Shown here: positions 7,972-16,642 of the stretch, piece after piece | How the letters are laid out: the number at the start of each line of letters is the position of its first letter | Numbering within the stretch: position 1 is the first letter of the stretch | DNA from: CAIKZZ01 sp035524495 | Lineage (GTDB): Bacteria > Pseudomonadota > Gammaproteobacteria > Steroidobacterales > Steroidobacteraceae | NCBI GenBank assembly: GCA_035524495.1 | Contig: DATKOR010000023.1 | Span: 1-64,000, forward strand | Direction of reading: 5' to 3' | Length of the DNA: 64,000 nt | Made by a program: the position numbers and the translations under genes | The notes under the pieces: generated by a model | Database searches by the model: none | What the model was told of the DNA's origin: nothing | What the model saw: the letters and a program-made list of their open reading frames with translations, nothing else

Positions 7972-9164
7972 GGCCGCGCGGGCGCGGTCGGGGCGCCCGG
8001 TCGCAGCATCGAGGGGCTTAAGTCCGCGAGCGAGCGGCAGCCGAGCTGGCCGAGCACCCGGTCGAGCTCGCTCGCGAGGATGCCGATCGCGTGCCGGGCC
8101 CCGGCCTCGCCGCCGGCCGCGACGCCGTAGAGCGTCGCGCGCGCGACCATCACCGCGTGCGCCCCGAGCGCGATGGCCTTGGCGATGTCGGAGCCGCGGC
8201 GGATGCCGCCGTCGATCAGGATCGTGATGCGCGAGCCGAACGCGCTCGCGATCTCGGGCAGCACCTCGAGCGCCGTGACGCAGGCGTCGAGCTGCCGGCC
8301 GCCGTGGTTCGAGAGCACGACGCCCTCGCAGCCGAGCCGCACGGCCCGCTCGACGTCGCCCGCATCGAGCGGGCCCTTGATGATCAGCGGCCGCTTCCAG
8401 GTGTCGCGCAGCCGCGCGACGTCGTCCCAGTCGATCGTCGGCGTGAACAGCGCCGGGATCCGCGTGACCCCGGCCTTGGCGCTGCGTGCCTCGGGCGGGA
8501 AGAAGTCGGCGACGTTGACGAAGCGCGGCAGGCCGTGCGGCACCATCACGTCGAGGATCCAGCGCGGGTGGCAGGCGACGTCGAGCACGCTGCGCAGCGT
8601 CAGCTGCCCGGGTCCGCGGTAGCTGCGCTTGTCCCACTCGCGGTGGCCGAACACGTTGGCGTCGGTCGTGAACATCAGCGCCTCGCACTCGGCCTCGGCC
8701 GCGCGGCGCATGACGTCGGCGGCGATCGCCGGGTCGCGGAACCAGTAGAGCTGCATCCACAGGCGCGCACCGCTCTCGCGCGCGACGACGTCGGGGCGCG
8801 CGTTTGAGACGGTGCTGAGCGTGAAGGGGATGCCGGCGTCGGCGGCGGCGCGCGCGAGCTTGACGTCGGCGTCGCGCGTCAGCATGCCGTTGACGCCGGT
8901 CGGGGCGATCACGACGGGCAGCGCGAGCTCGCGGCCGAACAGCGTCGTGCGCGCGTGGCGGCCCTCGGTGTTGACGAGCGTCTTCGGGACGAAGCGCCAC
9001 TGGTCGAAGGCGAGCCGGTTGCGGGTCAGCGCCAGCTCGTCCTCGGCGCCGCCCTCGACGTACTCGAACGCGAAGTTCGGAACGCGGCGCGCCGCGAGGC
9101 GGCGCAGCTCCTCGATCGTCAGCGCGCGCCGAAAGTCGCGACCGGAGTAGTAGCGCCGCTTGAT
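7968..9164 (-). CDS. FMN-dependent alpha-hydroxy-acid oxidase/dehydrogenase (start codon unclear)
   Basis: The protein has the flavin-binding TIM barrel of the lactate dehydrogenase/glycolate oxidase/mandelate dehydrogenase family: VVIAPTGVNGM, PLIIKGPLDAGD with the conserved Lys, SNHGGRQLD with the catalytic His and Arg, and DGGIRRGSDIAKAI for phosphate binding. It oxidises a 2-hydroxy acid to the keto acid; the substrate is unknown. Homology extends upstream to a segment reading KRRYYSGRDF, the usual N-terminus, but between the stop at 9228-9230 and residue 85 there is no ATG, GTG or TTG in frame. The end given is an ATC codon and is a guess. A GTG at 8912 would remove about 85 conserved residues. 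Confidence 0.75.
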   Translation of the reverse strand: MKRRYYSGRDFRRALTIEELRRLAARRVPNFAFEYVEGGAEDELALTRNRLAFDQWRFVPKTLVNTEGRHARTTLFGRELALPVVIAPTGVNGMLTRDADVKLARAAADAGIPFTLSTVSNARPDVVARESGARLWMQLYWFRDPAIAADVMRRAAEAECEALMFTTDANVFGHREWDKRSYRGPGQLTLRSVLDVACHPRWILDVMVPHGLPRFVNVADFFPPEARSAKAGVTRIPALFTPTIDWDDVARLRDTWKRPLIIKGPLDAGDVERAVRLGCEGVVLSNHGGRQLDACVTALEVLPEIASAFGSRITILIDGGIRRGSDIAKAIALGAHAVMVARATLYGVAAGGEAGARHAIGILASELDRVLGQLGCRSLADLSPSMLRPGAPTAPARP

Positions 9165-9171
9165 CGGCGTG

Positions 9172-9903
9172 TCAGCCGGTGAAGAAGCCCATCTTGACGC
9201 CGGCGAGCGTGATGACGTCGTTGTCGGTCAGACGCCGCGCCTGTGCGCCGATCTTCGAACCGTTGACGAGCGGAAAGTCGTCGGGCGTGCCGCTGTCGAC
9301 GTGCACGAGGTAGAAGCCGTCGGCGCGGCGCGTGATCGCCGCGACCTGCACGCCCGGCCGGCCGAGCGTCGTCAGCGCCTTGATGAGCTCGAGCTCGCGG
9401 CCGGCGAAGGCGCCCGACAGCACCTGCAGCTTCGCCTTCGGCGGCGCGACCGGACCCGGTGCCGCGGCCGCGGCTTCGCCGTCGGCCTTGCCGGGGGCGG
9501 CCTTCGCGGCGGGCGGCACGGGCTCGGCCTTCGCGGCGCGCACGCGCTCCTCGATCGCAGCCGACGGCTGGATCACCATCGTCTTCTCGAACTCGTCGGG
9601 CTCGTTCTCGCTCGCCTGGCTGTCGACGAAGCGCAGCTGGTGGTGGCCGCAGGTGATCACGTCGCCGTGCTGCAGCGCGTGCTTCTTGATCAGCTTGCCG
9701 TTGACGTAAGTGCCATTGGTGCTGTTCAGGTCCTCAAGGAACGAGTCGTTGAGGATGTTGATGATCAGCGCGTGGTGGCCGCTGACGGCAGGATTGTCGA
9801 TGCGGACGTCGTTATCCGGGAGGCGGCCGATCGTGTACCGCTCCTTGTTCATGTTGTATTCGGCCAGCACCTGGCTGTCCAGGCTGAGAATCAGTCTAGC
9901 CAT
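9172..9903 (-). CDS. Protein with two FHA (phosphothreonine-binding) domains
   Basis: The 243-residue soluble protein has a canonical FHA domain at about residues 20-95 (GRLPDNDVRI, SGHH, NSTNGTYVNG) and a second, more diverged one at about 165-243 (LGRPGVQV, LVNGSKIG, DNDVITL) joined by an Ala/Pro-rich linker. FHA domains bind phosphothreonine peptides. A segment EKTMVIQPSA between them resembles short Thr motifs that are phosphorylated in GarA-like proteins; that is a guess. It lies 21 bases after a PP2C phosphatase, itself after a Ser/Thr kinase, so it is probably a target or adaptor of that kinase. Confidence 0.88.
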   Translation of the reverse strand: MARLILSLDSQVLAEYNMNKERYTIGRLPDNDVRIDNPAVSGHHALIINILNDSFLEDLNSTNGTYVNGKLIKKHALQHGDVITCGHHQLRFVDSQASENEPDEFEKTMVIQPSAAIEERVRAAKAEPVPPAAKAAPGKADGEAAAAAPGPVAPPKAKLQVLSGAFAGRELELIKALTTLGRPGVQVAAITRRADGFYLVHVDSGTPDDFPLVNGSKIGAQARRLTDNDVITLAGVKMGFFTG

Positions 9904-9924
9904 GAGCCTTGCGTCCTTCGTGCG

Positions 9925-10743
9925 TCAGCCAAACCAGCCCAATATTCTGTCAAGTATGCCCCGCCGGGCCGGGAACGAGTCAATGACCTGCGTCATGATT
10001 ACCGAGATGTTGTCCCGCCCGCCGTGCTCGTTCGACAACTGCACCAGCTGCCTCGCAATGGTCTCAAGATTATCACTGAACGTACTGATTGTTAAGTGAA
10101 TATCCTCGTCCTCGACCATGTCCGACAGCCCGTCCGAGCAAAGCACGTAGTGATCGCCCTTCTGCACCGGGTGCTCGCGGATGTCGACCTCGACGCTCGG
10201 CTCGACGCCAAGCGCGCGCGTGACGTAGTTCTTGTTCGTCGAGCGCGCCGCCTCCTCCTGGGAGTAGAAACCCCGATCGACGAGCTCCTGCAGTAGCGAG
10301 TGATCCATCGTCAGCTGCTCGAAACGGTCGGCCCGCAGCCGGTAGATCCGCGAGTCGCCGACGTGCGCAGTGATGACCTTGTCGTCGTAGTAGAGCGCCG
10401 CGACCACCGTCGTGCCCATGCCCTCGCACTGTGGCTGGGTCTTCGAAGTCTGGTGGATGATCTTGTTCGCGCGCAGGATCGCGTCGCGCAGGATGATGCT
10501 CGGGCGCATCAGCCCGGTCGCGCGGTCGAGCGCCTGCAGGTCCTGCACCTGGTAGGCCTCGCGCACCAGGTTCAGGATCGTCTTGACCGCGATGCCGCTC
10601 GCCACCTCGCCCGCGTTGTAGCCGCCCATGCCGTCGGCGAGCACGTAGAGCCCGATGTCGGGGTCGGAACCGATCGTGTCCTCGTTGTGCTCGCGGACCC
10701 GTCCGGTATCGGTCAGCGCGACGCTTTTGACCTTGCTGCGCAC
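9925..10743 (-). CDS. PP2C-family Ser/Thr protein phosphatase (Stp1/PppA type)
   Basis: The 272-residue metal-dependent phosphatase has all main PP2C motifs: TDTGRVREHNED near the N-terminus, ADGMGGYNAGE, HVGDSRIYRL, LCSDGLSDMV and GGRDNISVI, which hold the metal-binding aspartates. No membrane segment. Translation starts at a GTG (10743). It lies 6 bases after the kinase stop and presumably removes the phosphates the kinase adds, as in PknB/Stp pairs. Confidence 0.9.
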   Translation of the reverse strand: MRSKVKSVALTDTGRVREHNEDTIGSDPDIGLYVLADGMGGYNAGEVASGIAVKTILNLVREAYQVQDLQALDRATGLMRPSIILRDAILRANKIIHQTSKTQPQCEGMGTTVVAALYYDDKVITAHVGDSRIYRLRADRFEQLTMDHSLLQELVDRGFYSQEEAARSTNKNYVTRALGVEPSVEVDIREHPVQKGDHYVLCSDGLSDMVEDEDIHLTISTFSDNLETIARQLVQLSNEHGGRDNISVIMTQVIDSFPARRGILDRILGWFG

Positions 10744-10749
10744 GCGGGG

Positions 10750-13008
10750 TCAGGCCGACAGCGCGCGCGCGCAGGCCCGCAGCGCCTTGGCCATGTCCGC
10801 GCCGCTCGCGTAACGCTGGGCCGGGTCCTTCTGCAGGGCCCGGTCGATAATCGACGTGACGCAGGGCGGTAGGTCGGGTCGGATCGTCTTCAGCGGCGGG
10901 TGTGGTGCGTTCGCAATTTTGTACATGAGTCCGGTCATCGAGTCGGCCCGGAAGGGTAGCTGCCCCGCCAGTAGCTGGAATAAGGTAACACCGAGTGCGA
11001 ACAAGTCCGAGCGTCCAGTCACATTCCGGCCCTCGAGCTGCTCGGGGGCCATGAACGACGGCGTGCCGAGGACGATGCCGCTGCGGGTCGAGCTCGTATT
11101 GGTTAAACGCGCGATGCCGAAGTCGGTGATTTTGATCTGGCGCGTCGCCGGGTCGTAAAGCACGTTCGCCGGCTTGATGTCGCGATGGACGACGTCCTGC
11201 GAGTGCGCGTAGTCGAGCGCATCGGCGACGCGCGCCACCACCTCGAGCACGGTCGCCGGCGGCAGCAGGCGCTCCGGCACCGTGTACTGGCTCAGGATCT
11301 CGCCCTGCAGGTATTCCATCGCGATCCACGCGATGCCGCCATCCTCGCCGGCGTCGTAGACGGTCACGATGCCGACGTGGCGCAGCCTTCCCGCCATCTC
11401 GGCCTCGCGGAAGAAGCGTGCCCGCGCCTCGGCGAGCTCGGTCTCGGAGAACTCCTCGACGATCGGTATCGCCTTGATCGCGACCACGCGGTTGATGCGC
11501 GGGTCGCGGCCGAGATAGACGGTGCCCATCGCGCCGCGGCCGAGCTCGCGCTCGAGCTCGTAGCGGCCGAGCTTCGGGCGCTGCGGTCGGCGCGAGCGCC
11601 CAAGCAGCATGTCGGCGACGTCGCCCTGGCTCGGCTCCTCCTCGCGCGCCTCGAGCGTGTCGCTGATCTGCTTCAGCGACTCCGATCCGGTGCGCGGCTC
11701 GGGCTCGGCAGGAGGCGCGCTCGGGGCGGCGGCTGCCGTCGCGGCGCGCGCGGCGACGGGCCGGACCTCGGCGCGCGGTGTGGCGGGGCGCACCGGCACG
11801 ACGGGCTCGGTGCGCGGCGCGCGCCGCTCCTCGCGCGCGGGAACCAGCGCCGCGGCGAGCGTCGCGAGCGGCACCGCGAGCGCGGCGCAGGTCAGCGGCA
11901 GCCAGATGCGCGCCTCGGCGAGCAGCGCGAGCTCGAGCACGACGAGCCCAAGGCCCAGCAGCACCGCGAAGCCGAAGCGCGCCGGGGCGCGTAGGTTCGG
12001 GGCGAGGACGCCCGCATAGAGGATCGCGGCCAGGAACGCGAGCGCGGTCGCGAGCGGCGCGAGCCGCGGCGCGACGGCGTAGCTGTCGGTCTCGAGGCTG
12101 TCGAGGCGCTGCGCGAGCGCCTCGCCGGCCGTGAGGCCGGGCCCGGTCGGAACATTGAGCGTGCCGCTGCCGTTGCCGATCACCACGATCTGCTGCTGGA
12201 AGCGCGCCGCCGGGATCCGGTCGGCGACGACTTCCTTGAGCCCGACCCGGGCGGTGCCGCCCTGCTCGGCGGCCCGGCGCCCGTAGTGCGGGATCCAGCT
12301 CGTCGCGCGCCCGGCGCGCAGCCTCGCCGCCGCGGCCACGAGCTCGCCGTCGGCGAGCGGCGCTTCGGCCGGGGTCCGCGCGTGCGCGACGAGCCACGTG
12401 GCGAAGGCGATCGAGGGCACCGGGGCGCCGGCGGCGTCGGCGGCCGTCAGCCGCTCGCGGCGGCTGACGCCGTCGGCGTCCGCAGCCGCAGGCTCGAGGC
12501 CGACGCCGCGCGCAGCGCCTGTGAAGCGCTCAAGCGGCACCGCGCCGGGGCCCGTGATCAGCAGCGCGTTCCCGGCCGCGCGCAGCGCGCGCTCGAGCTC
12601 GGAGTCGTGGTCGAGCTCGGTGACCCAGGCCTGCAGGCGCGCGCGCATCGCAGGGTCGGGGGAGTTCTCCGCGCCCTCGAGGAACGAGCGCACCCGCGCG
12701 AGGTCGGCGCTGTCGCTGGGCTCGGCGACCGGGACCGCGACGACGATCGCGCGCGCGCCGCCCTGCGTCGCGAGGTCGATCGCGTGCGCCACCTCGCTGC
12801 GCAGCCGTCCGGCGTCGCCGCCGGCGTCGTCTTGTACCCACAGCACCCGCGCGGTCGCGGGCGCGTTCTCGGCGCGCTGCGCAAGGGCCAGCGGCGCGCC
12901 CTCGATCGCCGCGCCGCCGCCCGGCGCGAAGCCGAAGCCGATCGCGGCCGTGAGGATCGCGACGGTGACCGCGGCGGCTGCGGGGCGGAACAGCGGGTGC
13001 GCGTACAT
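10750..13008 (-). CDS. Membrane Ser/Thr protein kinase with CHASE2-type sensor
   Basis: The 752-residue protein starts with a membrane segment (about 10-27), then a periplasmic domain to about 310 whose end (FQQQIVVIGNGSG, then TGPGLTAGEALAQRLDSL) follows the CHASE2 pattern, then three membrane segments (about 317-337, 346-364, 369-391), an Ala/Pro-rich linker and a C-terminal kinase domain (483-748). Kinase motifs are complete: P-loop GRGAMG (490-495), Lys512, HRDIKPAN (608-615), DFG (629-631) and APEQ. A Thr/Ser-rich activation loop (TNTSSTRS) follows. It should sense an unknown periplasmic signal and act with the following PP2C and FHA genes. Substrates unknown. Confidence 0.88.
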   Translation of the reverse strand: MYAHPLFRPAAAAVTVAILTAAIGFGFAPGGGAAIEGAPLALAQRAENAPATARVLWVQDDAGGDAGRLRSEVAHAIDLATQGGARAIVVAVPVAEPSDSADLARVRSFLEGAENSPDPAMRARLQAWVTELDHDSELERALRAAGNALLITGPGAVPLERFTGAARGVGLEPAAADADGVSRRERLTAADAAGAPVPSIAFATWLVAHARTPAEAPLADGELVAAAARLRAGRATSWIPHYGRRAAEQGGTARVGLKEVVADRIPAARFQQQIVVIGNGSGTLNVPTGPGLTAGEALAQRLDSLETDSYAVAPRLAPLATALAFLAAILYAGVLAPNLRAPARFGFAVLLGLGLVVLELALLAEARIWLPLTCAALAVPLATLAAALVPAREERRAPRTEPVVPVRPATPRAEVRPVAARAATAAAAPSAPPAEPEPRTGSESLKQISDTLEAREEEPSQGDVADMLLGRSRRPQRPKLGRYELERELGRGAMGTVYLGRDPRINRVVAIKAIPIVEEFSETELAEARARFFREAEMAGRLRHVGIVTVYDAGEDGGIAWIAMEYLQGEILSQYTVPERLLPPATVLEVVARVADALDYAHSQDVVHRDIKPANVLYDPATRQIKITDFGIARLTNTSSTRSGIVLGTPSFMAPEQLEGRNVTGRSDLFALGVTLFQLLAGQLPFRADSMTGLMYKIANAPHPPLKTIRPDLPPCVTSIIDRALQKDPAQRYASGADMAKALRACARALSA

Positions 13009-13128
13009 CTGTAATGATTCTGTAAAACCCGGGGAGTCTAGCGGACCCCGATGGGCGCGTCGCGGTTGGGCGCCTCAACCCAAGGACCGGGCCCGGAACC
13101 GCATCCCGCCTCTGCTAGCATCGCCGCG

Positions 13129-14469
13129 GTGACCGCCCGGCCCCGTACCGTCTACGTCTGCAGCGCCTGCGGCGACAGCGCGCCGAAGTGGCAGGGCCAG
13201 TGCCCGGCCTGCGGCGCCTGGAACACGCTCTCCGCGCATGCCCTCGCGCGCGAGGTCGCGCGGCCCGTGCCCGCCGTGCGCCCGGCACAGCCCCTCGGCG
13301 TTGCGTCCGCTGCGGAACCGGCGCGCCTCTCGACCGGCGCCGAGGAGTTCGACCGCGTGCTCGGCGGCGGGCTCGTGCCGGGCTCGGTGACGCTGATCGG
13401 CGGCGACCCCGGCATCGGCAAGTCGACGCTGCTGCTGCAGGCGGCGGCGGCGCTGGCACCGCGCGTCGCGGTTCTCTACGCGAGCGGCGAGGAGAGCCGC
13501 GAGCAGGTTGCGCTGCGCGCGCGGCGCCTCGGGCTCGCGGCCGAGGCGCTCGCCGTGCTCGCCGACACCGACGTCGAGACGGTGCTCGCGGCGGCAGCGG
13601 CCGCGCGCGTGCTGATCGTCGACTCGATCCAGACGATGGCCACGGCGGCCGTGGAGGCGGGCCCGGGCTCGGTGTCGCAGCTCAGGGAATCCGCGGCGCG
13701 CTTCGTCAAGTTCGCGAAGGCGAGCGGCACGGCGGTGCTGCTGATCGGCCACGTCACGAAGGAAGGCGTGATCGCGGGGCCGCGCGTCCTCGAGCACCTC
13801 GTCGACACGGTGCTGTACTTCGAGAGCGACGCCGGCAGCCGCTTTCGCGTCGTGCGCGCGGTCAAGAACCGCTTCGGCCCGGCGCAGGAGATCGGCGTGT
13901 TCGCGATGGAGGAGAGCGGCCTCAAGGAGGTCAGGAACCCCTCGGCGATCTTCCTGTCGCGGCACCCCTCGCCGGTCGCCGGCAGCATCGTCACCGTCGC
14001 GCGCGAGGGGACGAGGCCGCTGCTGATCGAGGTGCAGGCGCTCGTCGACGAGTCGCGGCTGCAGCTGCCGCGGCGGGTCGCGGTCGGCCTCGATGCGAAC
14101 CGCGTGGCGCTGCTGCTCGCGGTGCTGCACCGGCACGGCGGCGTCGCGCTCGGGGCGCACGATGTGTTCGTCAACGTCGTCGGCGGCGTGCAGCTCGGCG
14201 AGACCGCGGCGGATCTGGCCGCGGTGCTCGCGGCGGTCTCGAGCCTCGAGGACCGGCCGCTTCCGGCCGACCTCGTCACCTTCGGCGAGCTCGGGCTCGC
14301 CGGCGAGATCCGGCCGGTGCCGTACGGCGAGGAGCGGTTGCGCGAGGCGGCGAAGCACGGCTTCAAGCGCGCGCTCGTGCCGCGCGCCAACGCGCCCAGG
14401 CGCCCGATCGACGGGCTCGAGGTCGTCGGTCTTGCGACGCTCGCCGAGGCGCTGGCCGCGATCCGCTAG
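13129..14469 (+). CDS. radA: DNA repair protein RadA (Sms)
   Basis: The 446-residue protein is a hexameric branch-migration ATPase in recombination. It has an N-terminal zinc finger (CSACG, CPACG), the Walker A motif GGDPGIGKST at about residue 92, the RadA-specific KNRFGPAQEIGVF motif, and a C-terminal Lon-like domain. The length fits the family (E. coli 460) when the GTG at 13129 is used; a longer frame from 13051 has no homology. No Shine-Dalgarno is visible before the GTG and a TAGCAT hexamer ends 7 bases upstream, so the mRNA may be leaderless. Its stop shares CTAG with the convergent corB stop. Confidence 0.9.
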   Translation: MTARPRTVYVCSACGDSAPKWQGQCPACGAWNTLSAHALAREVARPVPAVRPAQPLGVASAAEPARLSTGAEEFDRVLGGGLVPGSVTLIGGDPGIGKSTLLLQAAAALAPRVAVLYASGEESREQVALRARRLGLAAEALAVLADTDVETVLAAAAAARVLIVDSIQTMATAAVEAGPGSVSQLRESAARFVKFAKASGTAVLLIGHVTKEGVIAGPRVLEHLVDTVLYFESDAGSRFRVVRAVKNRFGPAQEIGVFAMEESGLKEVRNPSAIFLSRHPSPVAGSIVTVAREGTRPLLIEVQALVDESRLQLPRRVAVGLDANRVALLLAVLHRHGGVALGAHDVFVNVVGGVQLGETAADLAAVLAAVSSLEDRPLPADLVTFGELGLAGEIRPVPYGEERLREAAKHGFKRALVPRANAPRRPIDGLEVVGLATLAEALAAIR

Positions 14470-15740
14470 GCCTCCGCGGGTTGCGCCGGCCAGATGCGCA
14501 CGGTCTTGACCGCGTTGTCGGCGATCTGCAGCACCTCGAGCGGGTGGCCGGCGAGCTTGAGCGAGGTCCCCGGCTCCGGGATCGTCTCCAGATACTCGAG
14601 GATCAGGCCGTTCAGCGTCTTCGGGCCGCCGGTCGGCAGGTGCCAGCCGAGTGAGCGGTTGAGCGCGCGCACCGTGGTGCTCCCGGCGACGACGTAGCTG
14701 CCGTCGTCGTCGGCCTTCACGTCGCGGCGCAGCGCATAGGGGAGCGAGGTGAACTCGCCGACGATCTCCTCGAGGATGTCCTCGATCGTCACCAGGCCCT
14801 GCACGTCGCCGTACTCGTCGACGACGTAGGCATGGCGCCGGTGCGCCTGCTGGAAGGCGACGAGCTGCTGGTTCAGCGTCGTGCCCTCCGGCACGTAGTA
14901 AGGCTCGCGCTGGCGCGCGAGCTCGATCAGCTGCTCGCGGTCGAGCGCGCCGCGCGCCAGCGCGCGCGTGACGCGCTTCATGTGCAACACGCCGATGATG
15001 TGGTCGATGTCGCCCTCGTAGACCGGGATGCGCGTGTGCTGCACATCGCGCAGCACGCCCAGGATCCGCTCCCAGTCGTCGTTGAGGTCGATGCCGGCGA
15101 CCTCGCTGCGCGGGACCATGATGTCGTCGACGCGGATGCGCTCGAGGTCGAGGATGCTGACCAGCATCTGCTGGTGCTTGAGCGGGATCAGGGCACCGGC
15201 TTCGGCGACGACGGTCCTGAGCTCATCCGCCGACAGCGAGTGCGCCGCGACGCGCTCGGCCGAGACGCCGGCGAGGCGCAGGATCGCGTTCGTGATCGAG
15301 TTGATCAGCCAGACGATCGGGTACGTCGCCCACAGCAGCGGCCGGTACACGAACGCCGCCGGCAGCGCCAGGCGCTCGGCGTGCAGCGCGCCGTAGGTCT
15401 TGGGTCCGAGTTCGCTGAACAGCAGCAGCACGATCGTCAGTGCTCCGTTCGCGGCCGCGAGCCAGTGCGCATCGGCGAGCCTGAGCGTCATCAGCGTCAC
15501 GATGCTGCCGGCCGCGAGCGTCGCCAGGGTATTGCCGAGCAGGATCACGCCGATCAGGCGGTCCGGGCGCGCGAGCAGCCGTTCGGTGAGGCGCGCGCCG
15601 GCGTGTCCCCGGCCGGCGAGGTGCCGCAGCCGGTGACGGTTGATGCTCATCAGCGCCGTCTCGGTGCCCGAGAAGAACGCCGACAGCAGGATGCAGAGCA
15701 CAAGCCCGGCGATCGGCGCGCCGAGCGACATGTCGCTCAT
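14466..15740 (-). CDS. corB: CNNM/CorB-type transporter with CBS pair (HlyC/CorC family)
   Basis: The 424-residue inner-membrane protein has a DUF21/CNNM membrane domain (residues 1-190, three to four hydrophobic segments), a CBS-pair domain (about 205-330, with IMVPRSEVAGIDL and DEYGDVQGLVTIEDILEEIVGE) and a small C-terminal CorC/HlyC domain. Relatives take part in Mg2+ export or cobalt resistance. It is followed upstream by ypjD with adjacent stop and start, the usual corB-ypjD pairing next to ffh in gammaproteobacteria. Confidence 0.85.
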   Translation of the reverse strand: MSDMSLGAPIAGLVLCILLSAFFSGTETALMSINRHRLRHLAGRGHAGARLTERLLARPDRLIGVILLGNTLATLAAGSIVTLMTLRLADAHWLAAANGALTIVLLLFSELGPKTYGALHAERLALPAAFVYRPLLWATYPIVWLINSITNAILRLAGVSAERVAAHSLSADELRTVVAEAGALIPLKHQQMLVSILDLERIRVDDIMVPRSEVAGIDLNDDWERILGVLRDVQHTRIPVYEGDIDHIIGVLHMKRVTRALARGALDREQLIELARQREPYYVPEGTTLNQQLVAFQQAHRRHAYVVDEYGDVQGLVTIEDILEEIVGEFTSLPYALRRDVKADDDGSYVVAGSTTVRALNRSLGWHLPTGGPKTLNGLILEYLETIPEPGTSLKLAGHPLEVLQIADNAVKTVRIWPAQPAEA

Positions 15741-16556
15741 TCAACCCCAGTGGCGACCGAGCAGGTTCTCGAGCACGAACTTCGAGCCAAAATAGGCGAG
15801 TGCGAGGATCACGAAGCCCGCGATCGTGAAGCGCAGCGCCCGGCGGCCGCGCCAGCCGTAGCGCACGCGCCCCCACAGCAGCACGCCGAACACGATCCAG
15901 GCGACGATCGCCAGCGTCATCTTGTGCACGAGGTGCTGGGCAACCACGTTCTGCACGAAGAACAGCCCGGTCACCAGCACGAACGTCAAGAGCACGAAGC
16001 CGCCGCCGAGGGCGCGGAACAGCGCCGTCTCCATCGTCTCCATCGGCGGCAGGTGCGCGAGCACGCCGAGCGGCGCGCGCGAGCGCAGTTTCGCATCCTG
16101 CCAGGCGAGCAGCAGCACCGTCAGCGCCGCGATCGACAGCCACCCGGCGGCGAGCGCCGCGAGCGCGATGTGCGCGGTGATCTCCCACTGCGGCGAGTGG
16201 ATCTCCGCGAAGCCGGTGAACAGCCCGGTGCCCGCGGAGAGCAGCCCGGCGAGCGCGAGCCACGCGGCCGGCAGCGCCGCGAGCGACTGCAGCAGCATGC
16301 CGACCAGCGTCGTCGCGGCGACGACCCAGCCGACCAGCGAGGCGCTGTCGGTGATCGCGAGCGTCAGCGCGCCGCCGGCGCCCTCGATCGCGCCGAACAG
16401 GATCCGTGCGTGCAGCACGAGTCCCGCGACGACGATCAGCGCCGCGAGCCACGGGCGCGGCGCGGGCTGCGCACGCGCGTTGCGCACGACGAGCGCCGCG
16501 GCCGCGAGGTAAGTCACGAGCGGCGCGAGAGCCAGCACGATGTGGGAGGTCGCCAA
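15741..16556 (-). CDS. ypjD: CcsA/YpjD-family inner-membrane protein
   Basis: The 271-residue, very hydrophobic protein has about eight membrane segments and a histidine in HIALAALAAGW and in QHLVHKM, which fit the haem-handling cytochrome c assembly domain (CcsA/ResC-like). E. coli YpjD has no firmly known role. The start is a TTG at 16556; a GTG at 16538 is an alternative. Its stop abuts the corB start, so the two are probably co-transcribed, divergent from ffh. Confidence 0.82.
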   Translation of the reverse strand: MATSHIVLALAPLVTYLAAAALVVRNARAQPAPRPWLAALIVVAGLVLHARILFGAIEGAGGALTLAITDSASLVGWVVAATTLVGMLLQSLAALPAAWLALAGLLSAGTGLFTGFAEIHSPQWEITAHIALAALAAGWLSIAALTVLLLAWQDAKLRSRAPLGVLAHLPPMETMETALFRALGGGFVLLTFVLVTGLFFVQNVVAQHLVHKMTLAIVAWIVFGVLLWGRVRYGWRGRRALRFTIAGFVILALAYFGSKFVLENLLGRHWG

Positions 16557-16615
16557 AGCGGCAAGATCATTGCACAGCGGCCTGCGCGCGTGAAGCGCGT
16601 GCGCGCCCCAGTCCC

Positions 16616-16635
16616 TATAATGGCCGGCCTGGAGG
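16616..16635 (+). promoter_or_regulatory. Consensus -10 box and strong ribosome-binding site of ffh
   Basis: TATAAT at 16616-16621 is a perfect sigma-70 -10 hexamer between the divergent ypjD and ffh genes; no good -35 is seen at 16-18 bases. GGAGG at 16631-16635 is the Shine-Dalgarno for the ATG at 16643 and rules out the longer upstream frame. Confidence 0.55.
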
Positions 16636-16642
16636 AACGCCG

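Noticed and set aside
13009..13128. Riboswitch or attenuator between the kinase and radA
   Set aside because: Only short A/T-rich patches and a -10-like hexamer are seen; no conserved fold was recognised.
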